A DNA stretch of 64,000 bases from NCBI GenBank assembly GCA_032027005.1, contig JAVSMW010000013.1:1-64000 (forward strand). The letters are read 5' to 3'. Positions 20,811 to 29,644 of the stretch are shown here, piece by piece; position 1 is the first letter of the stretch, and each line of letters starts with the position of its first letter. A program made the translations under genes and the position numbers. This DNA comes from JAVSMW01 sp032027005 (lineage in GTDB: Bacteria > Bacillota > Thermincolia > Thermincolales > UBA2595). The notes under the pieces are model-generated. The model worked only from the letters and a program-made list of their open reading frames with translations, was not told where the DNA came from and did not search any database.

Positions 20811-22078
20811 ATATTGAAAAAAAGAAAATAAATGTCGGCGTCGGCTTTGCAACAGGACGCAAAACTTTTNAAAATGTAGTAAAAACTTATGTGAATAACT
20901 GGAACGAATCCGGACTTGTCGACAATACAGAAATTGCACTCCACCTGTTTGTCGCTTACGATTTGAAGTATAATAGTACAATCGTGAATGATTACAAAAT
21001 TACGGATGAAGAAATTATGGATACGCTAAACTCGGTCTATTACCTGGGCGATGCCGCCATAATAAACGAGGCTCAGTTTCTTATAGAAAAGAAGGTTATT
21101 GATTTAAAAGAAGCTGAACTTGTATTCGGCGAAGGCTATGGTATGAAAAGAAATGCCGTTTTATATTTTGCCTTAAAAAATAAAATGGACTATCTTATTT
21201 TCTTTGATGATGACGAATACCCCATAGCCAATATAAAAATTAACAATAGCCTTGCCTGGAAAGGTCAAGAGGTTATATCAACGCATATTAAAAATATTAT
21301 CCATGCGGATATGACCCATGNGGCATCATTGCGGTTACATTTCTCCAATCCCACAATTGGATTTCAACGACAAGCTTTNCTGAAGACGATTTCAGAGTTT
21401 TTATTGAATCCATNCAGCAATGATATTATTAACTGGGATTCANTCAAAGAAAAAATGAATGACGGTGGCGTTACGTATGCTGANCTTGATGTAATCAATA
21501 GCAAGATTACTGAAGTTGTTAAAGAGAAAAACGGCATGAAATTCATTTCTGGTGCTAATCTGGGCTTTAATCTTAAAAATCTCGATAAATTATTCCCCTT
21601 TTATAATCCGCCGGAAGCAAGAGGAGAAGACACTTTCTTAAGTACCTGTATTTGTGACTGTACAATCAGAAAAGTTCCCTGCTATACCTTTCACGATGGC
21701 TTCTCTACTTATGAGCATTTACTTCTCGGAGTGCTTCCCAATAATTTAAAAGCGATGAGGGCTGACTCGGGAGTAAATACTGAGCGGTTTTTAAGAGCTT
21801 CCATCGGCTGGATCAGGTACAAGCCACTCTTACTTTATATCACGCAAAGAACGAATTACGAAACAGAAATCGCGAAAATAAAAAAGGACTTAGAAAAAGT
21901 CATNCCCAAAATTTGCAATTATTTTGCAGATGACAAATTCGAAAATATTTTGGATGAGCTTGAATTTTATCATATGCATGTGGAAGACCATTATAAAGAT
22001 TTTGAAAATACAAAGTCGGCATGGCTAAAAATAATAAAGTATTTAAAGAATAATGAAAATTATAAACAAAGAAAGTGA
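20786..22078 (+). CDS. Putative GT-A-type glycosyltransferase, family not recognised
   Basis: The reading of 430 residues runs from ATG 20786 to TGA 22078 and tolerates the Ns in frame. The N-terminus INVGVGFATGRKTF is a typical first beta strand. FFDDDEYPIANIK (near residue 142) looks like a DXD metal/nucleotide-sugar site. MKFISGANLGFNLKNL and PPEARGEDTFLST resemble the acceptor/ED region of GT2-like enzymes. The C-terminus is a helical, Lys-rich tail. No membrane segment is seen. The start is uncertain, because no ribosome site precedes 20786. Its acceptor is unknown; proximity to storage-sugar genes is the only context. Confidence 0.55.
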   Translation: MESERGRINIEKKKINVGVGFATGRKTFXNVVKTYVNNWNESGLVDNTEIALHLFVAYDLKYNSTIVNDYKITDEEIMDTLNSVYYLGDAAIINEAQFLIEKKVIDLKEAELVFGEGYGMKRNAVLYFALKNKMDYLIFFDDDEYPIANIKINNSLAWKGQEVISTHIKNIIHADMTHXASLRLHFSNPTIGFQRQAXLKTISEFLLNPXSNDIINWDSXKEKMNDGGVTYAXLDVINSKITEVVKEKNGMKFISGANLGFNLKNLDKLFPFYNPPEARGEDTFLSTCICDCTIRKVPCYTFHDGFSTYEHLLLGVLPNNLKAMRADSGVNTERFLRASIGWIRYKPLLLYITQRTNYETEIAKIKKDLEKVXPKICNYFADDKFENILDELEFYHMHVEDHYKDFENTKSAWLKIIKYLKNNENYKQRK

Positions 22079-22098
22079 TTATTCCTTTATGTTATATG

Positions 22099-22205
22099 TC
22101 AAAAATTCAGGTCCCGCGCCATCGTTGCCGGATCGCACGAAATATTTACAAGACTTTCGGGGGCTATGTCAGCAATTGCTTGCCCTCTTTTCTATGCCCT
22201 GACTT
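22099..22205 (-). pseudogene. Remnant of a rumA/rlmD copy
   Basis: On the minus strand the text QGIEKRA, then AIADIAPESLVN and ISCDPATMARDLNF is readable in two frames. It matches the catalytic segment of the full RumA at 7491-8883 (AIADMAPKRIVYISCDPATMARDL). No other part of the gene is present. It marks a past duplication or a recombination scar next to the nucleotidyltransferase gene. Confidence 0.85.
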
Positions 22206-22230
22206 GCCAAGGGGCGGTCTGAACCGCCCC

Positions 22231-24746
22231 TTAACTCATTTTAAGCTGATTTATTTTATCAATGTAAAAGTCAGCCAGGCTTTCAGCCAGCTCATAGGAA
22301 TGTCCCTCCGAATACACCTTGTATTTTGGAAGTTCCGCATCGGGAAGCANCAAAGCCCACCCTTTTTTGTGAAATACTTTGATGCCATCAATGAGTTCAA
22401 CCTGATCCCCGGCCGTATCCTCAATCAGCTGCCTCATTACCTTTCCTTTGACTGCCCAAGGGCAGTCAGTCTCTTTTTGGGTCATATATATGTCCGGAAT
22501 TTGCGATAAAATTTCCTTTAACCCAATCTCACGCCCTGACATGAAGGAGATGAGTTTAACCAAACTTGACAGGGCATCAAACATGATTACTGACTGGTTT
22601 AAGGCTCCCTGAAGCTTATGCAAATCCTCCCTAAGGATTTCACCTTCAAAATTTGCGGCCGAGGTTTTGGTACGAATCACCTTACCCTGCCTTGCCCGGG
22701 CCATAATTTCAACCACACTACTGCCAGTCACAGGTATTGCCACTACCGGTTGCTGAGCTGTTTCCAGAACAGCCAAAGACATAAGGGCCTGGAACTCTTC
22801 ACCCCGGATAANCCCGCCCTGTCTCATCAATTAAAATCACCTGCTCGGCGTTATTATCGATTACTGCACCAAAAGATGCATTAGAACGGGTGACCTCAGT
22901 GGCTGCAAGTGCTGCGGTCCCCGAAATATCTGATTCACTGCCCCCAATTGTCTCACAGCCCATAACCTCACAACCAATAGCTGCAAAAAGCTTGATGGCA
23001 GTTTCCTGAACGTTCGCAGGACTGCAGATGAAAACTCTGTATTTATTCTTTTTAATTTTATCTGCATCCACACTTTTACACAGGCTGGAAATATAAGCAT
23101 CGGTTAGACCCGGCATGTAAGTGGTCACACCGACATTCTGTTTATTTGTTCTGGTAAAGTCCTCCCGTTCGAATAAATTCTCAATCTTTCTCTCCAANAT
23201 CTCTGGAAATTGCCGCCCCATTACTGGAAAAAAACGTTATTTGCACTACTTCATGGTCAACCCCCGATGATTTGATATGCACTCCGCCCCCTACCCCGGC
23301 AGCCTTCACTGCATACCGGTGCACTGGGGTCAATAAATCTCCGCCGTCAATAACATCCACGCCCACTGACATTAATCCGGCTTGTACTGCAATCTTAATC
23401 ATCTTAGTCCCTTTGAGCTGATCAGAACTAATCAGAATCGGCAAATCCGTTCCCTGCACTGTCCCAAATACCGCCCCCAGCTTGGCTGCACATTCCGGTG
23501 TAAGATTAACGTTCACTCTGCCGGATACCCCGTCACTGCCGAAAAGGTTGCGGCAGGCAGTATTGCCCCAAATCAGATGATCATTCAGCACTGTAGAACG
23601 TTCTACGGTTTTATGGGGCCAAACCCTGGTTTCCGGTCTGATTCGGGCATTACCTTCAATAGTGCAGCCATCACCAATAACGGCTCCTTCAAAAATCANT
23701 AGCCCTGTCCTGCACAGTTACCCTGTTACATAACACCGCCCCCCTAACTTCTGCGAACTTGCCGATATAAGTACCGTTCCAGATAAGAGACCTTTTCAGG
23801 GAAGCACCGTTATCGATGATNACAGTTATTACCCAATACAGCATAAGGACCCAGCACAACACCTTTGCCAATGCTGCAGTTGTCGCCTATTAACACCGGG
23901 CCATTGATGACCGCAGTTTCATCAATCCGGCAGTTTCGCCCGATAAATATGTCTTTCTTTAGCGCCCCCCCTCTGCGGGGATCGCCGTNAAGCAGTCCAC
24001 CATTGAGCTGTCCGCCTTGTAGCTGAACAGCTACTTTGCCCTTCAGACAATCAAAATGGGCTTCCTGGTATTGCTTATGATTGCCGATNGTCGCACCAAT
24101 AACCGTTCAGGCTGACACCGAATAACGGCATCTGCTCTTTAAGAATAAATGGAAACAGGTCTTTGCTGAAGTCATATTTTACGCCTTCCGGAATAAACTT
24201 CAGGATCTCTGGTTCCATAATATATATTCCGGTATTCACAGTATCACTGAACAGCTCACCCCAGCCGGGCTTTTCCAAAAACTGCCTGATCTGTCCGGTT
24301 TTCTCCGTGATTACCACCCCATATTCCAAGGGTACTTCTACGGGAGTCAGCACCAGGGTAACCAAAGACTTTTTAGCCCGGTGAAATTCCAGGGCTTCAC
24401 TCAGGTTAAAATCTGTTAAGGCATCACCGCTAACCACAATAAATGTTTCTTTGATGAATTCCTGGGCATTTTTTNACACTACCGGCAGTTCCTAAAGGTT
24501 TTTCTTCAATGAAATAATTCATATTAACTTCATAATCTGAACCTTCCCGANAAGTGGTTAATTATTTCCTCAGGNCATGTATTGCAGTGTTACTCCGATG
24601 TCAGTGATTCCATGTTTTTTCAGCAATTCCACAGCATATTCCATCACAGGCCTGTTTAGAACAGGAACCATCGGCTTTGGCCGGTCACATGTAAGAGGCC
24701 GCAGACGAGACCCTTCTCCACCGGCCATTATAATTGCCTGAACCAT
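22231..24746 (-). CDS. Sugar nucleotidyltransferase fused to degenerate phosphomannomutase-like domain
   Basis: ATG at 24746 follows AAGGAGGTATTATATTT. Domain 1 is an NDP-sugar pyrophosphorylase with MAGGEGSRLRPLTCDRPKPM and an LILTPVEVPLEYGVVI-like core. A left-handed hexapeptide helix follows (isoleucine-repeat text around 23690-24000). Domain 3 resembles alpha-phosphohexomutases (about 22231-23600). Total length is about 830 residues. The usual serine loop (S-H-N-P) is replaced by IKSSGVDHEVV, and the metal loop (DGDxDR) appears as VIDNNAEQV, so this domain may be inactive. The product of domain 1 is probably GDP-mannose or NDP-glucose. The frame breaks at Ns. It is 45 bases downstream of the GT4 gene and co-directional with it. 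Confidence 0.8.
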
Positions 24747-24790
24747 AAATATAATACCTCCTTTTAAGTGNAAGTGGTGATTCTCCACTT

Positions 24791-26053
24791 CTAGTGTGTC
24801 CGCTGGCTGAAAATACCGATTTTCCCGATCCCTTTGATCTTGTCATATAAAGCCGAAATAGGGTCAGATGCCATCCAGGTATCGGTATGCCAGTTGCTTT
24901 TTGCGGCTTGTCTGATGACATTTTCATAAACACTGGCAGTCCGCCCGGCAATATTGGACCAGCTATACCGGTTCCTGGCCATCTCATATCCATTTTTCCT
25001 CAACCCTTCTGCCAGATTCTGGTCTCCCAACACAGCCATAATGTTATCAGCCAGGGAATCAGGAGAACCCACATAGCATTTTAACCCATTAATACCATGT
25101 TCCAATATTTCCCCAAAACCACCAGTATCAGATACAACCACCGGTGTTCCGGCGGCCATCGCTTCCAAAGCCACTATCCCAAAGGGTTCATAGAGGCTGG
25201 GGAAAACTGCGACAGTGCTCTGTTTATACAGTTTATTCCGCATTTGATCATTTACGTAACCGGCAAAATGCATACGATGCTCCAGTCGAAGGTCTCTGAC
25301 TGCGGCCCGCAGATGTTCCTCATAAGGTCCTGTTCCTGCAATAATAAACCTTGCTTCAGGAAATCTGTTCAATATTTTGGGGGCTGCCTCAATTAAGACC
25401 TGGACACCTTTCTCCCTCACCAAACGGCCAATAAAGAAAACATATTTCTCATTCCCCTGGATATTCCTAACTTTTAATTGACTGTCACCAACATTCACTC
25501 CATTTGGAATAACTACCATTTTATCGTCAGGCACCTGAAAAAAACCACCTAGTTCACGTTTCATATAAGAACTGCAGACAATGACCTGCCAAGCCTCATA
25601 AGTCAGCCACCATTCCACATCACTGATATATCTCTGGTTTTCATTATGCAAGCCATGGTTTCGCCCGTACTCGGTCGCGTGGATAGTCGCAACCAGGGGC
25701 AGTTGAAAAGCGTGCTTGAGAGCTCGCCCGGTATACGCTACCAACCAGTCATGAGCATGAATAATATCTACGTTTTTAATAGTGTTTATTAAAGTCACAG
25801 CATATTCTAAAAGGCTAAAGTTTAAGTGCAGTATCCATGTCCGAAAATCCGGGGCTGACAAGCTATAGGTATTGATCCGATGTACCTTCACTCCATCAAT
25901 TTCTTCATATGGCTCTACATCGTTTCCACCTATAGTTAAGACATGGACCTCCAACCCCTGCCTTACCAGAGCCCGGGACAGATTGCTGACATGCTCAGCT
26001 AANCCGCCTACATTTTTGGGCGGATATTCCCAAGACAGCATCAGTATCTTCAA
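24791..26053 (-). CDS. GT4 glycosyltransferase, glycogen-synthase-like
   Basis: This is a retaining GT-B glycosyltransferase of 420 residues. MKILMLSWEYPPKNVG is the N-terminal sugar-acceptor strand. Then come IIHAHDWLVAY, IPNGVNVGD, YVFFIGRLVREKGVQVLIEA and EPFGIVALEAMAAGTPVVVSD with the E-x7-E motif. The length and start are close to short bacterial/archaeal-type glycogen or maltodextrin synthases (inference). It is clustered with the nucleotidyltransferase that could supply its donor, so the substrate pair may be NDP-glucose or NDP-mannose and a glucan. One N near the start (26003) does not break the frame. Confidence 0.85.
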   Translation of the reverse strand: MKILMLSWEYPPKNVGXLAEHVSNLSRALVRQGLEVHVLTIGGNDVEPYEEIDGVKVHRINTYSLSAPDFRTWILHLNFSLLEYAVTLINTIKNVDIIHAHDWLVAYTGRALKHAFQLPLVATIHATEYGRNHGLHNENQRYISDVEWWLTYEAWQVIVCSSYMKRELGGFFQVPDDKMVVIPNGVNVGDSQLKVRNIQGNEKYVFFIGRLVREKGVQVLIEAAPKILNRFPEARFIIAGTGPYEEHLRAAVRDLRLEHRMHFAGYVNDQMRNKLYKQSTVAVFPSLYEPFGIVALEAMAAGTPVVVSDTGGFGEILEHGINGLKCYVGSPDSLADNIMAVLGDQNLAEGLRKNGYEMARNRYSWSNIAGRTASVYENVIRQAAKSNWHTDTWMASDPISALYDKIKGIGKIGIFSQRTH

Positions 26054-26130
26054 TATTACTGACCCCCTTCATATTTCTTATCGGACTTATTGTACCTTGC
26101 CCGCAAAATGTTTATTCGTACCAATTGCAA

Positions 26131-26155
26131 NNTNNTANANNNTNNACCAGCAGGG
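26131..26155. other. Ambiguous bases, likely assembly join
   Basis: A cluster of about fourteen Ns mixed with a few bases lies between the GT4 gene and the terminator of the CBM gene. It separates the N-rich left part of the window from the clean right part, so synteny across it is unproven. Confidence 0.8.
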
Positions 26156-26174
26156 GCTATAATCGTTTTCAAAT

Positions 26175-26223
26175 AAAAATCGGGAGCCTCCCCGCAAAAT
26201 TTTCTTTACGCGGCACTCCCGAT
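26175..26223 (-). terminator. Terminator after the CBM53 gene
   Basis: The minus-strand stem ATCGGGAG...CTCCCGAT with inner GCCGCG/TGCGGGG pairing is followed by TTTTATTT. It ends the transcript of the CBM53 gene and probably that of the lipoprotein operon. Confidence 0.85.
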
Positions 26224-26260
26224 CTAATAGATTCACTAATATATATTTAGTTATATAGAA

Positions 26261-26623
26261 CTAGAACCTTCCATTATGAATCTCATAACTCCAATTGAGC
26301 CCATTATTATTATCCCAGTTGAAGGCATTATCCCGGAAACAGAAGTTTAATCTGGAAGGATCTTTAATCTGCATAGTCTGTTCCCAGCCTCTGCCTGTGT
26401 GCAGCATTTTCAGCTCGCTGACATTATGCCAATTATAGCTATCACCAAAACCCATTTTCAAGTAGACTTCCTGGGCACCGGATTGAGCCAGCAGGCCATT
26501 ATAAACTATGTTAACATGTTCACCCACAGTAATCGGTGTGGGGTAAACATTTACGCCTCCCACATTGGCCATCCCATCCCTGCTGCTGTGATCCACATGA
26601 ATATCGTGATAATTATATTGCAC
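26261..26623 (-). CDS. Stand-alone CBM53-type starch-binding protein
   Basis: A GTG start at 26623 follows TTAGGAGGAATTTCC, giving 120 residues. The text carries the CBM25/53 pattern GLLAQSGAQEVYLKMGFG, a Trp-rich middle (WHNVSELKML, GRGWEQTMQI) and FCFRDNAFNWDNNNGLNWSY. It is a carbohydrate-binding module with no catalytic partner and no signal peptide, so it is probably cytoplasmic and binds alpha-glucan (inference). A paralogue is at 35926-36255. It is 77 bases downstream of the lipoprotein gene. Confidence 0.8.
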   Translation of the reverse strand: MQYNYHDIHVDHSSRDGMANVGGVNVYPTPITVGEHVNIVYNGLLAQSGAQEVYLKMGFGDSYNWHNVSELKMLHTGRGWEQTMQIKDPSRLNFCFRDNAFNWDNNNGLNWSYEIHNGRF

Positions 26624-26699
26624 GGAAATTCCTCCTAAGTTCAATTTTTTTCTACACTTAGTATTCATAGAACTTCCGTTTTTTATTTCTGGTAAATAA

Positions 26700-27632
26700 T
26701 TATAACTCTGACAGCCTGACTACAGATTTAACCAGGCTCTCCACAGTAGCTACATTATATGGTGAATCTATTCTTAGTCCCCCGGCCATTAACCGGTCAA
26801 AGGCATTTTGGGCTTTTCGGGTGACGCTGTTGATATAACTTTGGGCACTAAGATTTTTTACATTTGGCTCCAGAACCATCAGGTTATTGCCGGCTCCGAT
26901 ACATCCTTTATAGAGGATTAAGCCTAAAAGCTTATTTTGTTCTTCCATCACAATTGCACTGTGGTGAAGCTGGGATAAGGTATCAACCTGGGAGTAAAAA
27001 GTGTTGTAAATATTGTAGGCTTCCTGCTTGTTCCCTGCCATATAGAGTGCCCAGGCATATTGTTCGGTGACCTCCTCGTTGCGAATAGGGGAATTATAAA
27101 TTTCAGTCGATAATTTTAAACCTTCCTGATATTTCCCGGTATCGGTCAGAACTTTAGCCAGCGCCAGTTTCTTAAAAGAGTCTGCAGGGTTAATATTCAA
27201 ATGGGCCTGCGCCGCCCGCACATAATTCTTCTTTTCTTCATCGTTTAACCCTTCCATCTGGACTTTGTAATCATAAGCTTCCACCAAAGTCTCAACCAGC
27301 TTTTCTTTCGGTGAATCCAGCGCATACACCGATGCTTTGACGATTGCTTTAGCGTCGGGGCCGGTAATGATTTCATAAGCCTCTTCCCCGATGATGATGG
27401 CATCATTCCAACTGCCGGCGTTAATACGCTCGACCATCTCAACAATTTTATCGTCAATTTGTTTAACGATTTCCTCCTTGGGCTTAGTGATTTCAGCTTT
27501 TTTCTCATAAACAGTTTCAGAAACCACTTCCTTTTCAGCCCAAGGGTTCCATTTCCTTACATCAACTGCACATCCGGAAACCAGAAACACGAATAATACT
27601 GTAATGGTAGCCAGGAACATTTTCGCTTTCAT
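26700..27632 (-). CDS. Lipoprotein of unknown function, under GEMM riboswitch
   Basis: ATG at 27632 follows AAAAAGGAGGGTCCC. MKAKMFLATITVLFVFLVSGC is a lipoprotein signal with lipobox VSGC, so the protein is anchored outside the membrane. Charged helical text with TPR-like pairs follows (KLALAKVLTDTGKYQEGLKL, EQYAWALYMAGNKQEAYNIY), then a domain containing GLILYKGCIGAGNNLMVLEP. Total is 310 residues. The family is not recognised beyond a COG3014-like feel. A GEMM cyclic-dinucleotide riboswitch and a terminator stem lie in its leader, so expression probably depends on c-di-GMP or cGAMP. Confidence 0.75.
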   Translation of the reverse strand: MKAKMFLATITVLFVFLVSGCAVDVRKWNPWAEKEVVSETVYEKKAEITKPKEEIVKQIDDKIVEMVERINAGSWNDAIIIGEEAYEIITGPDAKAIVKASVYALDSPKEKLVETLVEAYDYKVQMEGLNDEEKKNYVRAAQAHLNINPADSFKKLALAKVLTDTGKYQEGLKLSTEIYNSPIRNEEVTEQYAWALYMAGNKQEAYNIYNTFYSQVDTLSQLHHSAIVMEEQNKLLGLILYKGCIGAGNNLMVLEPNVKNLSAQSYINSVTRKAQNAFDRLMAGGLRIDSPYNVATVESLVKSVVRLSEL

Positions 27633-27678
27633 TTTTAGGGACCCTCCTTTTTGATAAATAGAGTCCTGATGAATAAAC

Positions 27679-27722
27679 CAAAAAACCAGCCTGACTCGAC
27701 AAATAGCCGAAGACAGACTGGT
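27679..27722 (-). terminator. Intrinsic terminator between riboswitch and lipoprotein gene
   Basis: On the minus strand CCAGTCTG...CAGGCTGG with an inner CU/CGGC-GUCG/AG stem is followed by TTTTTT. It sits just downstream of the riboswitch core and 47 bases before the start codon, which suits transcription-termination control. The exact antiterminator pairing was not resolved. Confidence 0.75.
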
Positions 27723-27730
27723 CATGCTTA

Positions 27731-27916
27731 ACCCGTAAACTTCGGCAACCCGGCTACCGTAGGAGAGTGGTGAGTGGAGAGCGGGGAGTGGGGAGTGTTA
27801 ACTGTCGGGAAATTAAGATTTCTCCAGTTTTCACTCACCACTCTCCACTCCTCACTCCCCACTTCCTTTAGGCCCGTGGCTTTGCGTCCCCGCCTTTCGA
27901 CGGGTTTGCCTTTTTC
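27731..27916 (-). ncRNA. GEMM-I (cyclic-di-GMP class I) riboswitch with expanded loop
   Basis: On the minus strand the conserved core reads GGCAAACCCGTCGAAAGG, GGGACGCAAAGCCACGGGCC and CTAA, then an insert of about 105 bases, then CTACGGTAGCCGGGTTGCCG. These are the invariant GEMM pieces: GCAAACC, the GAAA tetraloop, GGACGCAAAGCC and GGUAGCCGGGUUGCC. The insert sits in the variable loop that is usually about 10-20 nt. The ligand may be c-di-GMP or cGAMP; I do not assign it. It lies about 100-285 bases upstream of the lipoprotein start. Confidence 0.92.
27762..27866. repeat. GGAGAGTGG-type inverted repeat inserted in the riboswitch
   Basis: The two arms are built from GGAGAGTGGTGAGTG / CACTCACCACTCTCC and GGGGAGTGGGGAGTG / CACTCCTCACTCCCC. 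They flank a short core with TTAACTGTCGGGAAATT. The arms pair to form a long hairpin that lets the riboswitch keep its fold. A similar short fragment, CCACTCTCCACTCTCC, is seen near 49540. Confidence 0.8.
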
Positions 27917-28017
27917 GGTTTTTCAAAAAGGACTTCTTAAAATTAGAAACTTCTTTTAATATATCGTTAAAAACCGCAAAAAACTTTAGATAAAGTGAAA
28001 CTTACAATCGGTTAAAA

Positions 28018-29313
28018 TTAGAGGTTTTTAATCAATTCATCAGCGAATTGAGAACATTTTACTTCCCTGGAGCCTTCCATCAACCTGGCAAAATCGTAGG
28101 TGACAACTTTACTGGCGATAGTTTTTTCCATTGATCTGTAAATCAGGTTGGCGGCTTCGAACCAGCCCATGTATTCGAGCATCATCACACCTGATAACAA
28201 AACGGAACCTGGATTAACTTTGTCCAGACCGGCATACTTGGGAGCAGTTCCATGGGTAGCTTCAAATACCGCATAGCCTGTATCATAATTAATATTTGCC
28301 CCGGGAGCAATCCCGATTCCGCCAACCTGAGCGGCCAGGGCATCGGAAATATAGTCTCCGTTCAGGTTTAATGTAGCAATCACATCATATTCAGCTGGTC
28401 TGGTCAGGATCTGCTGCAAGAATGCATCAGCTATAACATCCTTGACAATGACTTTGCCTGCTTCAACAGCTTCCTTTTGGGCCTCATCGGCAGCCTGGCT
28501 TCCCCGTTCAGCTTTAATCCGGTCATACTGGACCCAGGTAAACACCTTATCGGCAAATTCCTTTTCAGCCAATTCATAGCCCCAGTTTTTAAAGGCGCCT
28601 TCCGTAAATTTCATGATATTGCCTTTGTGCACCAGGGTTACACTTTTCTGATTATGTTTAATAGCATATTCAATAGCAGCCCGCACCAAACGCTCACTGC
28701 CTTCCCTGGAAACAGGCTTAATTCCTATTCCGGAGGTTTCGGGGAAGCGTATTTTCTTAACACCCATTTCTTCGATCAGAAAACCGATAATTTTTTTAAC
28801 CTCAGCACTGCCTTCGGTCCACTCAATCCCGGCATAGATATCTTCAGAATTCTCTCTGAAGATTACCATATCTACCAGCTCAGGGTTTTTCACCGGTGAC
28901 GGCACCCCGTCAAAATACCGGACAGGCCGGAGGCATACATAAAGGTCAAGTTCCTGCCTCAGGGCCACATTCAGAGAACGGATTCCCCCGCCCACCGGAG
29001 TGGTCAGCGGTCCTTTGATGGCAACTATGTATTCGGTTATGGCCTTTAAAGTATCAACAGGCAGCCATTCAGCATAATTGTTAAAAGCCTTCTCACCGGC
29101 ATAGACTTCAAACCAGGCAATCTTTTTCTCACCGTTGTAAGCTTTGTTTACAGCCGCATCAATTACCCTGGAAGCAGCAGCCCATATGTCAGGTCCGGTC
29201 CCGTCTCCTTCAATGAAAGGAATTATCGGATTGTCAGGCACCGTAAGCCGTCCATTTTCAAAGGTAATCTTATTTCCCTCTTTTGGCATATCATACTTTT
29301 CAAACAATGACAT
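28018..29313 (-). CDS. icd: NADP-type isocitrate dehydrogenase
   Basis: It oxidises isocitrate to 2-oxoglutarate. ATG at 29313 follows TAGAGGTGATAGT; 431 residues, close to the E. coli type I enzyme. Landmarks include PFIEGDGTGPDIW, IRSLNVALRQELDLYVCLRP (substrate-binding Ser and Arg), YAGIEWTEGSAE, DVIADAFLQQ and EATHGTAPKYAG. The downstream stop is at 28018. It lies 3' of the homocitrate-synthase-like gene but a terminator separates them. No aconitase or citrate synthase is seen in the window. Confidence 0.92.
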   Translation of the reverse strand: MSLFEKYDMPKEGNKITFENGRLTVPDNPIIPFIEGDGTGPDIWAAASRVIDAAVNKAYNGEKKIAWFEVYAGEKAFNNYAEWLPVDTLKAITEYIVAIKGPLTTPVGGGIRSLNVALRQELDLYVCLRPVRYFDGVPSPVKNPELVDMVIFRENSEDIYAGIEWTEGSAEVKKIIGFLIEEMGVKKIRFPETSGIGIKPVSREGSERLVRAAIEYAIKHNQKSVTLVHKGNIMKFTEGAFKNWGYELAEKEFADKVFTWVQYDRIKAERGSQAADEAQKEAVEAGKVIVKDVIADAFLQQILTRPAEYDVIATLNLNGDYISDALAAQVGGIGIAPGANINYDTGYAVFEATHGTAPKYAGLDKVNPGSVLLSGVMMLEYMGWFEAANLIYRSMEKTIASKVVTYDFARLMEGSREVKCSQFADELIKNL

Positions 29314-29389
29314 ACTATCACCTCTATATCTTTTTGTTCTTGAAAACACCTAGTAAACATTTTACCCTATAAAGCCATATAAATCCACA

Positions 29390-29416
29390 AAAAAAGATGA
29401 CTCAGGAGTCGTCTTA
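29390..29416 (-). terminator. Terminator between the homocitrate-synthase-like gene and icd
   Basis: On the minus strand AAGACGACTC-CT-GAGTCATCTT is followed by TTTTTG. It lies 3' of the inverted-repeat element and upstream of the icd start, so icd probably has its own promoter. Confidence 0.75.
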
Positions 29417-29440
29417 TAAATTTTAAATATTAAAATATTA

Positions 29441-29614
29441 CCACAGAGACCACAGAGGCACAGAGAAAAAGTGCTGATTACAGACTTATTCTTTAAACAG
29501 GATTATTCTTAATTGCCAAGATATTGAAATTGTGAGCTCGAAGAATTAGAAAGAAAGCTAAAAAATGTTATTAATAATCAGCAGTCTGTCTCTGTGCCTC
29601 AGTGTACTCTGTGG
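29441..29614. repeat. MITE-like element with CACAGAG inverted repeats
   Basis: The left end (CCACAGAGACCACAGAGGCA) and the right end (ending CTCTGTGG) are imperfect inverted repeats of about 38 bp, each continuing into GCTGAT / ATCAGC. The inner core of about 100 bp shows no ORF. No clear target duplication is seen. Its size and structure suggest a non-autonomous transposable element. Confidence 0.7.
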
Positions 29615-29644
29615 TGTCGTTATATATTTTTTAGGCAACCGAAG

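Noticed and set aside
27762..27866. GGAGAGTGG repeats as a tandem repeat or CRISPR
   Set aside because: Arms are inverted, not direct, and lie inside a riboswitch loop.
29441..29614. CACAGAG repeats as a CRISPR array
   Set aside because: Only two inverted clusters with irregular units and no evenly spaced unique spacers; it fits a MITE-type element better.
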